Shown: positions 21,541 through 33,571 of the stretch, piece after piece | Layout: each line of letters opens with the position of its first letter | How positions within the stretch are numbered: position 1 is the first letter of the stretch | Assembly (NCBI GenBank): GCA_963969595.1 | Contig: OZ018412.1 | Coordinates: 11,224,501 to 11,288,500, forward strand | From: Neckera pumila | Lineage: Eukaryota > Streptophyta > Bryopsida > Hypnales > Neckeraceae | Reading direction: 5' to 3' | Length of the DNA stretch: 64,000 nucleotides | Notes under the pieces: generated by a model | Seen by the model: only the letters and a program-made list of their open reading frames with translations | What the model was told of the DNA's origin: nothing | Databases searched by the model: none | Made by a program: the position numbers and the translations under genes

Positions 21541-23691
21541 ACCCCTAAAGTACCAAAGTCCCCTCGGGGAACACTTGGGTTTTCAAGCAGTATGACCTCA
21601 AATTTTGACTTGATTTTTTTTGAAACTTTTAAGGTAGACCAGCCTAATTCTGTCTCCAACCCATTTCCGCCACCCTGTTTTTGGCCCCATTTCCACCCAT
21701 TCCACCATCCAAATCTGTCCAAAAGTGAGCCAATTCTATATGGAAATCTGACAAAATCAGTGCATTTATGTCATTTAGGATAATGTGACAATACCTGATT
21801 GGTGAATATCTAGATGCTTATAGGGACATAAGAAGGTGGTTATGGGTTGTTATTAGGGCGTTTATGACCCTAGTCATGGGCGCTTTAGTAAAACACTTCA
21901 AAAATTCATAGAAATTACAATTTTGATCAGAAAATTATAATTTCACTTGGGTTTGATTCATGAAACATGCGCACACCTCTGAAAAATATACGTCTCTCAT
22001 GTAATTAGCCCCAAGATAGTCAAATTGCAAATCAGGGTGGTAATAGGTTGATCTACCTTAATGAAGATAAAGAATGGCATTAGCTTTCTAAAAATATAAT
22101 TTTTTTAATTCAATGCCTGAGACTGAAAGTTATGCCATCCAAAGTCTTAAAAGCAGAACAAAAAAAATACAAAAAAATGAATTTTTTGAAATTTAATTAT
22201 ACTACTAAAATCATTACTCCCTCTGTAATATCACAAATGCTACCATTAATGATAGGGGCTCATGCTTGCTAGGCTACGCATTCATTGTATCACATATTAG
22301 TAAAATCTTTATATATTTGAATAGAATGCATGATAATGATTTCAATAAGTCTTTGAAACAATGAATTTTAATATTTTTCAAAAATATTTTCAATCATGCA
22401 TACATAAAAATAAGATTTTCACACAATGTTATATTACAGAAATAGAGTAGTAGTTTGCAATCACCTCTGTAATATCACTTTTACAACTTTTATGATTTCA
22501 AAATTCTATTGCTACTTCCAAATGATTTGAGAAATTTATTCAATTGAAGCAATTTTGGATTTCACAACAATTAAGTTGTTCATGAAGTTTTTGAAATTTA
22601 TAAGTTTTTCTTTTCAATTCATCAAGTTTTGGGGTTGCCATTGTTCGTAACAATTGAGTCAACTTTTGAATGCATTGCAATAAATGTGTATTCACCATTG
22701 CATATATTTCATTCATCATTCAATAAATTTCTATTGTACATTTCAATATATGCTTACTTATAAACAAAATTATACAAAGATTTTAGTAATTTTTACTTGA
22801 AGCTTTATTGAAATTTTTGTCCTGCATTTTATCTAATACATAAAAATTATAATAAAATTATAATGATGAATGCGTAGCATAGCAAGCACCAATTGCTAGT
22901 TTATTTCTTAAAGATTATAATTTTTTCTACATTTGAAGCTTTGATTCATTCTATTTGGACTAATAATGAGAAATTATGGACAATCTTGTTTTACAAGCAA
23001 TCTATGCATCTTCAAAAACAAATTATAGAATTCACTTTTGAATGCAATTCTCAAATTTTTTCAATTTTTTTTGATAGAATGAAGTTTGCTTGCAAGAAGA
23101 ATCTCACCATTGGGATTATGATTTTTCAATTCCATCTTAGAGCTATTAATGATTTAGTATTTCTTTCAATCTTGGACCTACTTCTACTTAATAATTTTTT
23201 AATATGTGAAAATCAAGTTTTGATATTTTAAAAAAAATTCCCCTACTTTCAATTCAAATGCTCAACAAAAAAATGTAAAACTTTGTAGTCTATAGTGCAA
23301 AAAAATTCCACAAATGGCAGTCAAAATCATTTGAAATTGTAGGCCAACATTAAAAAATTAATTTTTCCAACTTCAAATGCTAATATCTTCCAATCCATAT
23401 GGTGATACTTCATAAAATTTGCTATAGGATTTTGTATTTGTGAATGTGAAGAAGTTTGTGGTTCTAGGGAAGGACATGGTTGTAAAGGGGCGATGGTGAC
23501 TTTTCCTAGCACCATAGCTATGCAAGAATCTATTTTTTGCTTAATAGGTGAGCTCACATGATCTGAGACAAGTGAAGTACAAAATCCTATTTTTAGATTC
23601 TAAAAAAAAAAATTGTTTTTTTGAATGATCGCAACAAATATGGCAATTTTGAGTGGTTTCAGAGCCAAAAAATGCCTTGATGTTTTCAGAA
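21541..23691 (+). mobile_element. TTA-flanked element inserted in the tandem array
   Basis: The left end is ACCCCTAAAGTACCAAAGTCC with the GTCCCCTCGGGGAAC hairpin. The target duplication TTA is unambiguous because the interrupted repeat unit is known from its neighbours: GTAAACTTA (ending 21540) and TTAAGAGAAGTTG (from 23692). The right end is degenerate (GCCTTGATGTTTTCAGA). The 2151-bp length partly reflects a second repeat nested at about 22195-22885. A small stretch at 23455-23530 is GC-richer and looks foreign to the family. Confidence 0.72.
22195..22885. repeat. Inverted-repeat element with GCTTGCTATGCTACGCATTCA ends, copy A
   Basis: Ends are CATGCTTGCTAGGCTACGC (left) and GCGTAGCATAGCAAGCACC (right). 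The body contains CACCTCTGTAATATCAC and GCATGATAATGATTTCAATAAG. The whole approximately 690-bp block recurs in inverse orientation at 62735-63475. No coding capacity and no clear target duplication. Confidence 0.7.
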
Positions 23692-24120
23692 TTAAGAGAA
23701 GTTGATAGCAATTGGAATTATATTTTTCCAACAAATTATGAATTTGTTATGAATTATTTAAATGAATTGTTATAAATTATTGAAGTGAGTTGGACAAACT
23801 AACTAATGGAGTCAATGGCTCCCTTATGATCTATTAAGGTATCTACATCTTAATTTAATTTTTTCATATCTAGGTAAACTTAAGAGAGTTGACAACAATT
23901 TTAATTATATTTTTTTAACAAATTATGAATTTCTTCTTAATTGTTGAAGTGAATTGGACAAACTAGCTAATGGAGTCACTATAATTTTTTCATATATAGT
24001 TAAAGAGAAATCAATAGCAATGGAATCATATTTTTTCAACAAATTATGAATTTGTTATGAATTACTGAAGTGAGTTGGACAAACTAGCTAATGGAATCTT
24101 TGGTTCCCACCTATTCTACA
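23692..24120. repeat. Tandem array of about 160-bp units, right part
   Basis: Continuation of the array at 21208-21540. Units begin near 23692, 23875 and 24000, with TTGGACAAACTAGCTAATGGAG as the clearest conserved block. Unit length is variable because of internal deletions. Confidence 0.75.
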
Positions 24121-25465
24121 GTATCTGCATCTAAAATAGGCACTTAGTTTTCTTCAAACCAATAATTTTGAATACAATTCAAGAGAATTATCATAGCATG
24201 ATGTTAGCAAGTGAAAGCAAAAGTGAATACAATTGGTTTGAGGATTATGTAGAGTCTACATGAATATAGTGCAACTTTTCAAAGTTGAGGTCATAGGAAC
24301 ATCTATCATTGACACTAGACGACCCTTAATTGAACATCCTTGGAGAATAAAATGCTTCAACTTTCATTGGTTGCTTCCAAAAACTCTTCAATTTCTATTG
24401 TTTCTTTTTGAAAACTAGTGTTGAGTTTGAGCAAATGCTTTATCATATTTGAATCAATGAGTGGTTGTGAAAAAATCTATTCTAGGTAGTGCCAATGGGC
24501 TACTAGTGCCAAACGGATAGTGTTGCAAAAGGATGGAGATACCGTACACAATGCATCCATACCGATCATATTATTTAGCTATATTGGTTACAATATTTTC
24601 TAAAAACGATTCCACGATTATAATATAAATGCTTTTTGTAAGAATTTTACATCCAAAAGGTGGAAAACCTATTGTAGTTTCTAACTTATTATATTATTGT
24701 AGTGAGTGCTTTTACTAAGGCCACTCTTCATCCCATTATAATCCAAATCTCAATTATTCAAGAATGTCAATTTCACTATAAAAGCTAAGCATTGTCCATT
24801 TTTTGTTGTCTGGAACAGGAAAGTACAAGGAATGGCTCATTTATATTGCACTTCTAATCTTCCCAATCAAGATTTGATATCGGTTCCTACTATTGAATTG
24901 TAAAAGGTCTCATTGGATCTTATTGATACAAAACCTAACTCAATTAGTGCAAGAGTTTGAATAATACGACACCGCCTTATACAAATTTGGATCAATATTG
25001 AATGAATGTGGTTTAGTTCTAAGTGTGAACATTTGGATGAAATTTGATTAAATATGGATGAAGGTTGGATGGCAATAAGACTATTTGATATTGTATGAAA
25101 ATAGTGTAGACCTCAATATGTGGATTTTATATAAAACAATGTGGACTACCTTATAGCTCCTAAAATATAATAATTCCAAAATTAATGTTATATGAATTAT
25201 TGTTATATAGTTCATTAATTGAATTGAATTTATACAATCCAAAAGAGATTCTTCATAAATTCATTATTTGTCACCTACAAACTATGAATTTTTAAACAAT
25301 TAAAAATAGATGTACTCAATATAAAGCAACGGTAGTCTTTACATATTAGAAATGTTCATTTTAGGCAAGAATATGTAGATTTACGGATCATGATAAAAAA
25401 AATTTGGACTTTTGCGGAATTAAGAAATATTTTGTGAATCCTCAACCTTGACTTGGATGGAATTG
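24121..25465. other. Intergenic, nothing recognised
   Basis: AT-rich DNA with no supported gene, repeat boundary or RNA gene. Confidence 0.4.
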
Positions 25466-25501
25466 GCAATTGTCTACAATATTGACATTGTAGACAATTG
25501 C
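25466..25501. repeat. Perfect 15-bp hairpin
   Basis: GCAATTGTCTACAAT, a loop of ATTGAC, then the exact reverse complement. It lies just upstream of the MITE at 25630, in a 60-codon open frame that I do not recognise. Confidence 0.8.
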
Positions 25502-25629
25502 AATAAAACACTTACATTTGGTGATATTGAAGTTTGTTTTTACAAAGATTCATATATTCTAAAGAATAATAAAAGTAAAAGTGCCAAGAGGAAGCTCAAT
25601 CTTGGTCATGAGAACAATTACGTACACTA

Positions 25630-25903
25630 AGGTAGAGCCACCCATAACCAACCAATTAAGGATTTTCAACATGATCTAGAGTAGTGAAGGCAAAATAAAT
25701 TCTAGACTCTTCCAATTCCGATCATTCAATAATTTTTTCCTAATCATTATTTTCTACTTTCTTTCTCACAACTTGGGACATGTGTCATGTATTTATTAGT
25801 TCCAACCTTGAAAAGGAAAAAAAAAACATTCTAAGCTTGGTCAAAAATACGTGCATCTATAGGTTGGAAATGGGTCACTGGTCGGGAATGCGTGGCTCTA
25901 CCT
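25630..25903. mobile_element. TA-flanked MITE with AGGTAGAGCCAC ends
   Basis: The 274-bp element has inverted ends AGGTAGAGCCACCCA and GCGTGGCTCTACCT. The TA duplication is at 25628-25629 and 25904-25905. The first bases (AGGTA-AGC) match the 440-bp TA family, so the two may share a transposase source although the interiors differ. Confidence 0.8.
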
Positions 25904-25905
25904 TA

Positions 25906-26843
25906 GTCCGGCTCTCTTGGACGTCTTAATCTTGGGTGTAGATTGAGAAACAGATGCCATTCAAGCTTGTGTAAGGTACCGGAGCAAAAAATGTTGTTTT
26001 TGCACCACTTATCTTTGAAATCATGATTAAGAAAACTACATCTATCTTTGTTGCATTGACTATAGTACATAAAGATGTGGTTTCTATACGCCATGTTTGC
26101 CTAGATGGTGTAAACTTGCACTTTAATGAAACCTCCATCGAGTTGAGAATACAAAATCTCAAAAGTAATTGTAACCAATGATTGCCAAAAATTACAATGA
26201 ATGAGGTAGACAAAGTCCATGCTACAAAGGATCAACATTGATTGATATTAGAAGCTTGAAGAATTTACCTTCCTTAAAATGTTCCAATAAGTCATGAAGT
26301 GTCACCCTCTATTGGGCCCTTTTTCTATGGCTGTCCTAATTTGCATTTTGATTCAACTTTCTAAATTCTTTGCAAGGACAATAAAACATGATTGCCAACA
26401 TTATATTATAAGTGAAGGCTGCAAGGTTGGCACATCTATGTGGAATTTTTTTCCAAAAATTAAGATTTGATTGATACCAAAAATTAAGGTCTTTGTTATA
26501 AAGATTCTTTTTTTCTCCAATTTTTTTATCACCTAGAAATATTTTCCAAAACATTGGCACCTATTTTAGAATTATTTTTTGCCAAATCTATCCTACAGCT
26601 ACAATAGTTATAGGACAAATGCATGGTTGGGAGTATCACTTTTTGAACAAGAATTCTACAAAAGCTAGTGCATTTTGTTAAGAATACTTGTTTTGAATCC
26701 AATTTTAAAAATATATAACATTAGCACAATGAAAAACTAAATGATCCATGTGTACGTGAAAGCTATATATTAATTATAAAGATAAATATTAGTTTAAAAC
26801 AAATTGATTTATCTTAAAGACTTTGAATTTCAAAACTCCCATT
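25906..26843. other. Intergenic, nothing recognised
   Basis: AT-rich. Open frames on the minus strand (25926-26213, 26336-26560) give compositionally biased translations without motifs. Confidence 0.4.
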
Positions 26844-26846
26844 TTA

Positions 26847-26920
26847 ACCCCTAAAGGATAGAGCCCATGACCGTGTAGTCAAATTTGCGTACGTTGAACG
26901 GACACTTGGTCCTTTAGGGA
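26847..26920. mobile_element. 74-bp minimal TTA-flanked element
   Basis: It starts ACCCCTAAAGGATAGAGCCC and ends GACACTTGGTCCTTTAGGGA, with TTA on both sides (26844-26846 and 26921-26923). It consists almost only of the two ends of the TTA-type family. Confidence 0.75.
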
Positions 26921-26923
26921 TTA

Positions 26924-29900
26924 ATAATACTATGACCAATATCTATCCAAATTTCATATATTTAGATTCAAATTTGAAAATTCTATAGTACCAATACCTT
27001 CAAAACTTTACTTTCAAGAACATTCACAAAAATCTATGAAAAAGGATTTTTTTTAATAGATAAACAATAAAAATAAACTAAAAACGGATACCAATTTATT
27101 GTAAAATCTAGAAAATACTGAAAAAAAGGCTCAATTTTGTTTTGAAGGAATCTGATTTTGTAACTTTTAATAAATGAAAATTTAATGGCTTAAAATTCCA
27201 CCAACAACCCTCTTTTCATAAATTTGTGGTGCACTTTTGTATTGGGACATGCCATGCTTTTAGAGAATTTAATGTATTTGTATAAAATGATTATAATTTT
27301 GTGAATTTTCTTGTGATACTAACTTAAGATTAACATTTTCTAAACTTACAATTAACTTTACAAATGAAATCACTATTTTATATTTGTTTGTGCTCTATCC
27401 TACATCTCAAATTTGCTCATATAATACACTAGGACACAAAAAGAGGTTGACCCTACTCTGCATTCATTCCACATTAGAGAGTTGTCTCTCTAAATTGAGG
27501 TTTTGGTCTCACTTATACAACTTTGATCTACCATCAATCATTTAAAGTTGATTTTCTCTCTACATTGGAGCTTCGGACCCACACTTGTAGTTTCAAGGTG
27601 CAAAGAGTGATCAAAAGATTTCCTTGCTCCTCAATTGGGTTAAAAACCTTTGATTTCATTTTTTGTTGTAAGCAAAGGATCAATGAGAATGCATACATCA
27701 AGTTGTGAACAAGGGATCAATGAGAATGCATACAATTATGCCTTATTGTCATTTCATAACAAGTAGAATTAAACTCAAATGCAATCTAGAGTAAGAATTG
27801 AAAGGGGCCAAATGAAGGGCAATATTTCATGGTTTAGTAACAGCTCTAATATATATGAATATTAAAAAAGCTTGCAACATTTGAGTATGTGAAATAAAGT
27901 TGTGTGAAAAATTGAAATGGATTAAAAGTCAAAGTGAAGTTTTTTTCTATTTCTAATTTTTTTTTAATAATAGAAGCATTCTGTTGAAGATTTTATTAAA
28001 GAAATGACAAGAAGAAAGAATTTCAAAGATTTATCGTTTTTGCCTCCAAAAAAATATGCTAGGTAGAATATGTCTATGAGAAGATCTTCAAGAAAAATAG
28101 ATAGACAAATAACTTGGATTACTATAGGCGTTGCAATGTTTGGTAAATAAGCTAATATATTGATGACTTGCAAGTCATATTTGAGATAATAAAGATAATG
28201 AGTCACGAGGATGAACCCATAAATTAATCAATTTTCACCTAACAAAACACATATATTTCATATAGCTAGAGACCTGTTCTTTCTTGATCTTTTACTTAAG
28301 AATCATAAGACCTAAATTTAAAACTTCATGCAAATTGGCATCTGGTTATAATCACTTCCATGGACACTCCCTTGAGAGCATCTCTACTTTGAAGAAAATT
28401 GTAATGCTTGGACAAGGGAGCATTTTCCACTCCAGCAAGCTCAAGGCCTAAAGTGGGCACCTTCAAATGCGCCACAGACCTAAACCGCCATCTTCACTTA
28501 GTTATATGCCTTTGTAAAAGAAATGATTTTAGAACCAAACTTTGTTCTTTCGTAACTTTTGCATATTGTATTCAAATGTTGTGTTCTTTGGTGCGTTAGA
28601 ACCTCCTTTCACTTGCTAACAAGAAAATATGAAATTTTTATTAGTTGATAATAGTAATTAGGAACAATAGCAAAAGGTGGTAGTTTGGAGGGACCGACCT
28701 TAACACAAAGCCAAATTGGATGAGAATTGCTACAAGCTCCTCCAAATATAATCTCCGAGCACTTCATAATCCCATGCCAAAGATAGACATGCCAAGTGTT
28801 TGTTTGATGGGCTTTTTTCTCCATTCCACTGCTGATTGGTCAATTCACTATTTATGAAATATTTCTTTTTTCCATAAATAAAAGAGACCTTTATTGCAAG
28901 GAAGGGAAGCACATGAGCTGAGCTGCAAGTAGCATGGGACTAATTAGTTAGTTAGAAATTAAAATACAAGAGTCGCAAGCATGAAATACATTTGATGAAT
29001 TGAAAGATTAAGGTAGTTTTGCTCTAAAAGCGAACGGCCTCTTCAAATCGACCCTATATTTAGGTCTGAAATGGACCTGAAGAGGACTTCAAATGGACCA
29101 CTTTAGCCATTGAGAGAATCGAGAGAAAAAACATTTTTTATTGCAAGAGCCAATCACTATCCTTGATTTTGTCAAATCCTTAAATTAAAAGTTGCAAGAG
29201 GACATGATTTGTGAGACCTAGGGTCACAAATAGGTGTCTGCAACATAAATTTTTGAAAATTCATAAGTATATACTTCAAAAATATATGAAACCACTTGGA
29301 TGTTGTTCCGCATCCATTTTTCTTTCTCCTAAAAATGATCTAAAAATAATTCTGTTCATGGAAACCTTATCAAAAAGGCAGACCAGCCCATAAATGATTG
29401 CTTTTAGAGCATTCTACCTTAGAGACGAGAACTGAAGTTGGAAGGCTAGTTCTGAATAAGTTATGATGGCAAGTTGCCTTAGGAGTGGCAAATGGCCTGA
29501 AGCACTAACACGAAATTGCCATCCAACATGTCAAGCACCAAATAAGTTAACTTTAAGTAAAACTTGTGTCTGGTGTGCTTGTATTTTGCCCTTGCAATGA
29601 AATTCCGTTTCATTTATATCTAAAAACTAAAACTTAAGTTCAACTTCTTGTTGTCCTGGCCTAAGTTCCCCATTTTTTTAAATTCGGCCTAAGTTCGGCC
29701 ATTTTTTGAACTGCCCTCCTTGGTCCATCCTCATAAAGTCTGCGCGTCGATTGCAGCATTTCCCTCACTGCATTTTTTAGGGGGGAGTTGCAATTAAGGT
29801 GCTGTGGAGTCTTTCACATCATTCACATCAAGGCAAGGCCCCAGTACACAATTACACCCCCTTTGGTTGCACAGCCTTCTCTTAATTAATTGAAGCGGGG

Positions 29901-30166
29901 CCAGCTAGCTTCATTCAAAGTTGTAGTGCATCTGGGACATGGATTTCAATTATGGCTGATGTGAATGTTTCGAACATTAATAACACCAGGGGGTCTTTAA
30001 TTTTTAGTCATTACAACAGTCATGATGTTGGCTTTCTTAAATTTTTTGTAATTCGTAGGCACAAAAATTCAAAAGGGTGCAACCAATTTATTTAAGTTCA
30101 ATTTGTTTTGTTTTTGTTTTTGTGAAACACATGGACAATTCCCAGTAGTTTTATTTGTTTTTTCAG
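26924..30166. other. Long intergenic stretch, no supported gene
   Basis: AT-rich sequence with scattered short open frames. A GAAATTCCGTTTCATTTAT motif near 29600 resembles that at 15317 and may mark a retroelement 3' end. At 28373 a GAGAGCATCTCTACTTTG motif resembles the GAGCA-type MITE ends, but no partner was found. Confidence 0.4.
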
Positions 30167-30270
30167 ACCAGGTGAATGGTGCTGGGAAGTCCCCCCTGGA
30201 GGAAGCCGATTTCTTCAACTATCACATCAAAAGAGCTACAATGGATCAGCCTATATCAACTATCTCCTGA
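30167..30270 (+). CDS. Possible orphan terminal exon
   Basis: A T-rich tract ending in TTTTTTCAG (acceptor at 30165-30166) is followed by an open frame of 33 codons to TGA (30268-30270). The translation includes GAGKSPLEEADFFNYHIKRA, whose composition looks like real protein and unlike the AT-rich surroundings. I do not recognise the family and could not place upstream exons. It could be a transposed gene fragment. Confidence 0.25.
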
Positions 30271-30619
30271 AAAGGGACACAGGTGATATCAATTAATCAA
30301 CCACTCTTGCAAACCAAAAATAAATAAATAAAACACTTGATTTGGCTACCCACCTAAAACCAAAATTAAAAAAAACTTTGATATAGGCATGACATATGAA
30401 ACACATATGAAATATATATAAATATGGTATACATAATATGGAAATAATATGGAAAATTAATATGGTATATATGAGATATGGGATGGGATTGTTAATCCCA
30501 TATTGATTGTAATCTAATATGTTCAAAAAAAATTTAAAATATATATGTTGGAAATGATAAAATATTATAGTTCATTCTCTTATTAAGTGAAAGGTGAGTG
30601 AAGTAAATTCACTCACTTA

Positions 30620-31040
30620 GAGTAGCCCCAATGCATCCCATTTCTAGACAAGGGAACATTGCAAACAGGGCTTCTAATGACCTTGTGCAAATAATTGTAT
30701 CCCAATGCAACTAATGCAATCAACGGCATTTTTGAGGGCTCGTCATATGAGAGCCCTTGCTCAACATTTTGACGCAATTTGCAGAGCATGGAACAATGCT
30801 TCCAAAATTGAGATGCTTTGACTCCTCATCCACAATGCGTTGAGAAGGTGAAATATATTCACTAGAAAATTCAAAAAAAGTTGTACTGTGGTGTTTGCTG
30901 GAGTCTCAACCCATTGTTACATTTGGGGTGAGGTACCAAGTGGTCGGCTAGCAAGAAGTTTGGGCTGCGCATTGATCCTGCAAGCAGCCCGTTCTTAACA
31001 ACAAACAGTGCCCAAAACTGTCTCCGCATTGGACTTGCTC
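30620..31040. mobile_element. GAGCA-type MITE with TTA duplication
   Basis: The 421-bp element starts GAGTAGCCCCAATGC and ends GCATTGGACTTGCTC. TTA occurs at 30617-30619 and 31041-31043. The TIR pattern (GAGCA, then CCAAT) and TTA/TAA duplication recur at 38615-40010, compatible with PIF/Harbinger-type MITEs. Confidence 0.75.
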
Positions 31041-31591
31041 TTACCTCACAAAATGGACACCTCCAAATTCAACTATTCTACCAAATTCATTTGCAGGCTT
31101 ACATTTGAGTCCAGGGATTATAAGACTAGACTTGTCATCAAGCAAGAGGGGTTGAACCTCAATCCTGAAGAGGGTAAAGCCTCCATTAACCATAAAACAA
31201 TAGACCTAGCATGAGGTCCGGGTTTTCAAAGAACCTTGAGGAAAACTCCTCCACTAGTACTCAACTACATGTGAACTTTCTTGATATTATTCTCTTTGTT
31301 TTCCAAGATGCATCTATCAATCTAAGTCTTAGATTCTGAATCACAGTTTGAACTTGTATTTTTTTGCATTGAAAAGTTTGATATTTTTTTGGAATAGTGG
31401 CTTTGAGTTTGCCCATGGTCTTGAGGAAGGCCAAAACTCATCATTGATTGGTGATTTGAACAAGCTACATCATGCCCATGTAAGAAAGATTTTGAAATCC
31501 AAGTTTGGGCAACCTTCCCAGGACCTCAAATATCCTGTAAGGGTGCAGCTCATCTTGAACTCCAATAGGCCAAACAAGCACCAAGCAAATA

Positions 31592-32037
31592 AGATAAAAC
31601 AATTCATTGTGGAGTCAGATGACCCATGGTGGACATCGAATGACCCCATGACAATTTTTTTGGCCACAATCAATATTTGATCTGATACCAATGGAGTGAT
31701 TAGTGACCTCATTAGGAACACCTGCCTTTTCAATATAAATCTTTGTAGGAAGTGACTTTTCATGGCCTTCTACATTAGAAATTATTGTGACCACTTTAGG
31801 TGATTAAGAAGAGCATATTGGATACAATTTTTGTTGGTTATGGGGTAGTCTATTGACTCTTTTGGACAAATCACTTCAAAAATCCGTAACAAATTCATAC
31901 TTTATTTGAAAAATATAATTTCAATTGCTCTCACTATTTCTCACACTTATCTTCATGCGGTAATTTTTTGAAAACTTTCAGCAATGGCATGAGGATACAC
32001 AGACTCCAAATTTTGACCACAATGGGCTAGTTTACCT
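31592..32037 (+). mobile_element. TA-flanked MITE (AGGTAAAGC family), copy 2
   Basis: 446 bp with a degenerate left end AGATAAAACAATTCATTGTGG and a good right end CACAATGGGCTAGTTTACCT. TA occurs on both sides (31590-31591, 32038-32039). Same orientation as copy 1. Confidence 0.75.
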
Positions 32038-32246
32038 TAAAACTCCGGGTTTAAAAAAAATCAAGCACCAAGCACCAAGCACTTTTCTGGAAGATCACCT
32101 TCCAACGGCAAGTTGGGGAGTTGTCAGTGAGGTTCTCCTCCATCTGCAACTTGCTGTTGAGGTTAGAGAGGCCCCCAGCATTCTCTCTGCAATTGTAACC
32201 ATGGCAGGAGAGTTTGGAAATTATGGCCAAGATGGTGGCTAAGTTA
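32038..32246. other. Spacer between two inverted MITEs
   Basis: A GC-richer 209-bp segment beginning with short direct repeats CAAGCACCAAGCA. The translation is unrecognised in every frame. Confidence 0.4.
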
Positions 32247-32686
32247 AGGTAAACCAGCCCATTGTGGTCAAACTTTGGAGTCTACCTCATGCCATTGCTG
32301 AAAGTTTTCAAATTTTTTTCCACATGAAGACAAGTGTGAGAAATAGTGAGAGCAATGGAAATTATAATTTTCAAACAAAGTATGAATTTGTTATGGATTT
32401 TTGAAGTGGTCTGTCCAAAAGAGTCAGTAGACTATCCCATAACCAACAAAATGTGTATTCAATATGCTCTTCTTAATCACCTGAAGTGGTCACAATAATT
32501 TCTAATGTAGAAGGCCATGAAAAGTCACTTCCTACAATAATTTACACTGAAAGAGCAGGTGTTTCCAATGAGATCACTAATCACTCCATTGGTGTCAGAT
32601 TAGACATTGATTGTGGCCAAAAAAATTGTTATGGGATCATTAGGTGTTCACTATGGGTCATCTGACCACAATGGGCTGGTTTAACT
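32247..32686 (-). mobile_element. TA-flanked MITE (AGGTAAAGC family), copy 3
   Basis: 440 bp, starting AGGTAAACCAGCCCATTGTGG and ending CCACAATGGGCTGGTTTAACT, with TA duplications at 32245-32246 and 32687-32688. It is inverted relative to copy 2 and lies 209 bp from it, so transcripts across both could fold into a long hairpin. Confidence 0.82.
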
Positions 32687-33341
32687 TACTCCCTTCTCTC
32701 CCAAAGCTATGTCTTGTCCGCAATTTGGGAGAGATGCAAGGAAATTATTTGTCTTCAGTTTGAGTCCACTTGGTGCATAAACTATAGGCATGAAGTTGCT
32801 CGTTCAAAAGGTGGGTGGATTATATCGCATAATCTGAGCATTTTGCGGGAAATCCCACATAACAGTGGATTATGGATTTTTCATTTGTTACACTACTGAC
32901 ACTCTTTATCGTTCAAAAGTTTGTTTTTCATCCATTTTTTCCTCACCCCAGGTTGAATGAGGTGTGCCCTGCTTGTCAGTGGTGGCTCTCTCCCCAACTT
33001 GGTGGCACGATGACCTGAAGAAGGCACGTAGCAGACATGCGGGCCTATTAGTACATAAATCTTTCCTCCTTGCCTAAGGTTTACATTGGGCAATGCCTCT
33101 CGTTGTCAAGGATTCTGCAAATAAAAGTGCCTCCTCGTCGGGCTTCGCCTTCCTTGTTGGCACTTTTATTCAGGGAATAGACAGTTACTGCCTCTTTTCA
33201 ATACATTGTGAATTGAGACAAAAAAAAAGAGTGTATTTCAATCCAGTTCCCTGGGGAGGATTAAGAGATTGGAGGAAGCCAGGGAAAGCTTCCACCTAGA
33301 GGAGTAAAGCCCCGCCAACTGGAAAAACAAACAAACATTAG

Positions 33342-33568
33342 GGCATCTCCAATACTCTTGAATTTGCCCCACCAATATAACTCTAACTTTTCATTGTAAG
33401 TTTTGTGATCACAACTTGAAATTTCTATCATTGGAAGGACATTTATAAGTATTTTGATTAAGTATAAGAAAAATTTAAATTTAGACACTGGACAAAGAAA
33501 ATAAACCACTTCAAAAGCATGAGCGTTTATTTACCCACCCTTGGTAAATAAGCGAAGCACAATCGGGC
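33342..33568. mobile_element. GAGCA-type MITE, left copy
   Basis: About 227 bp, starting GGCATCTCCAATACTC and ending near GCACAATCGGGCTC, with TAG on both sides (33339-33341, 33569-33571). Its first 165 bp recur inverted at 38290-38470 (for example GGACATTTATAAGTATTTTGAT versus its complement). Boundaries are less certain than for the TA family. Confidence 0.5.
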
Positions 33569-33571
33569 TCT

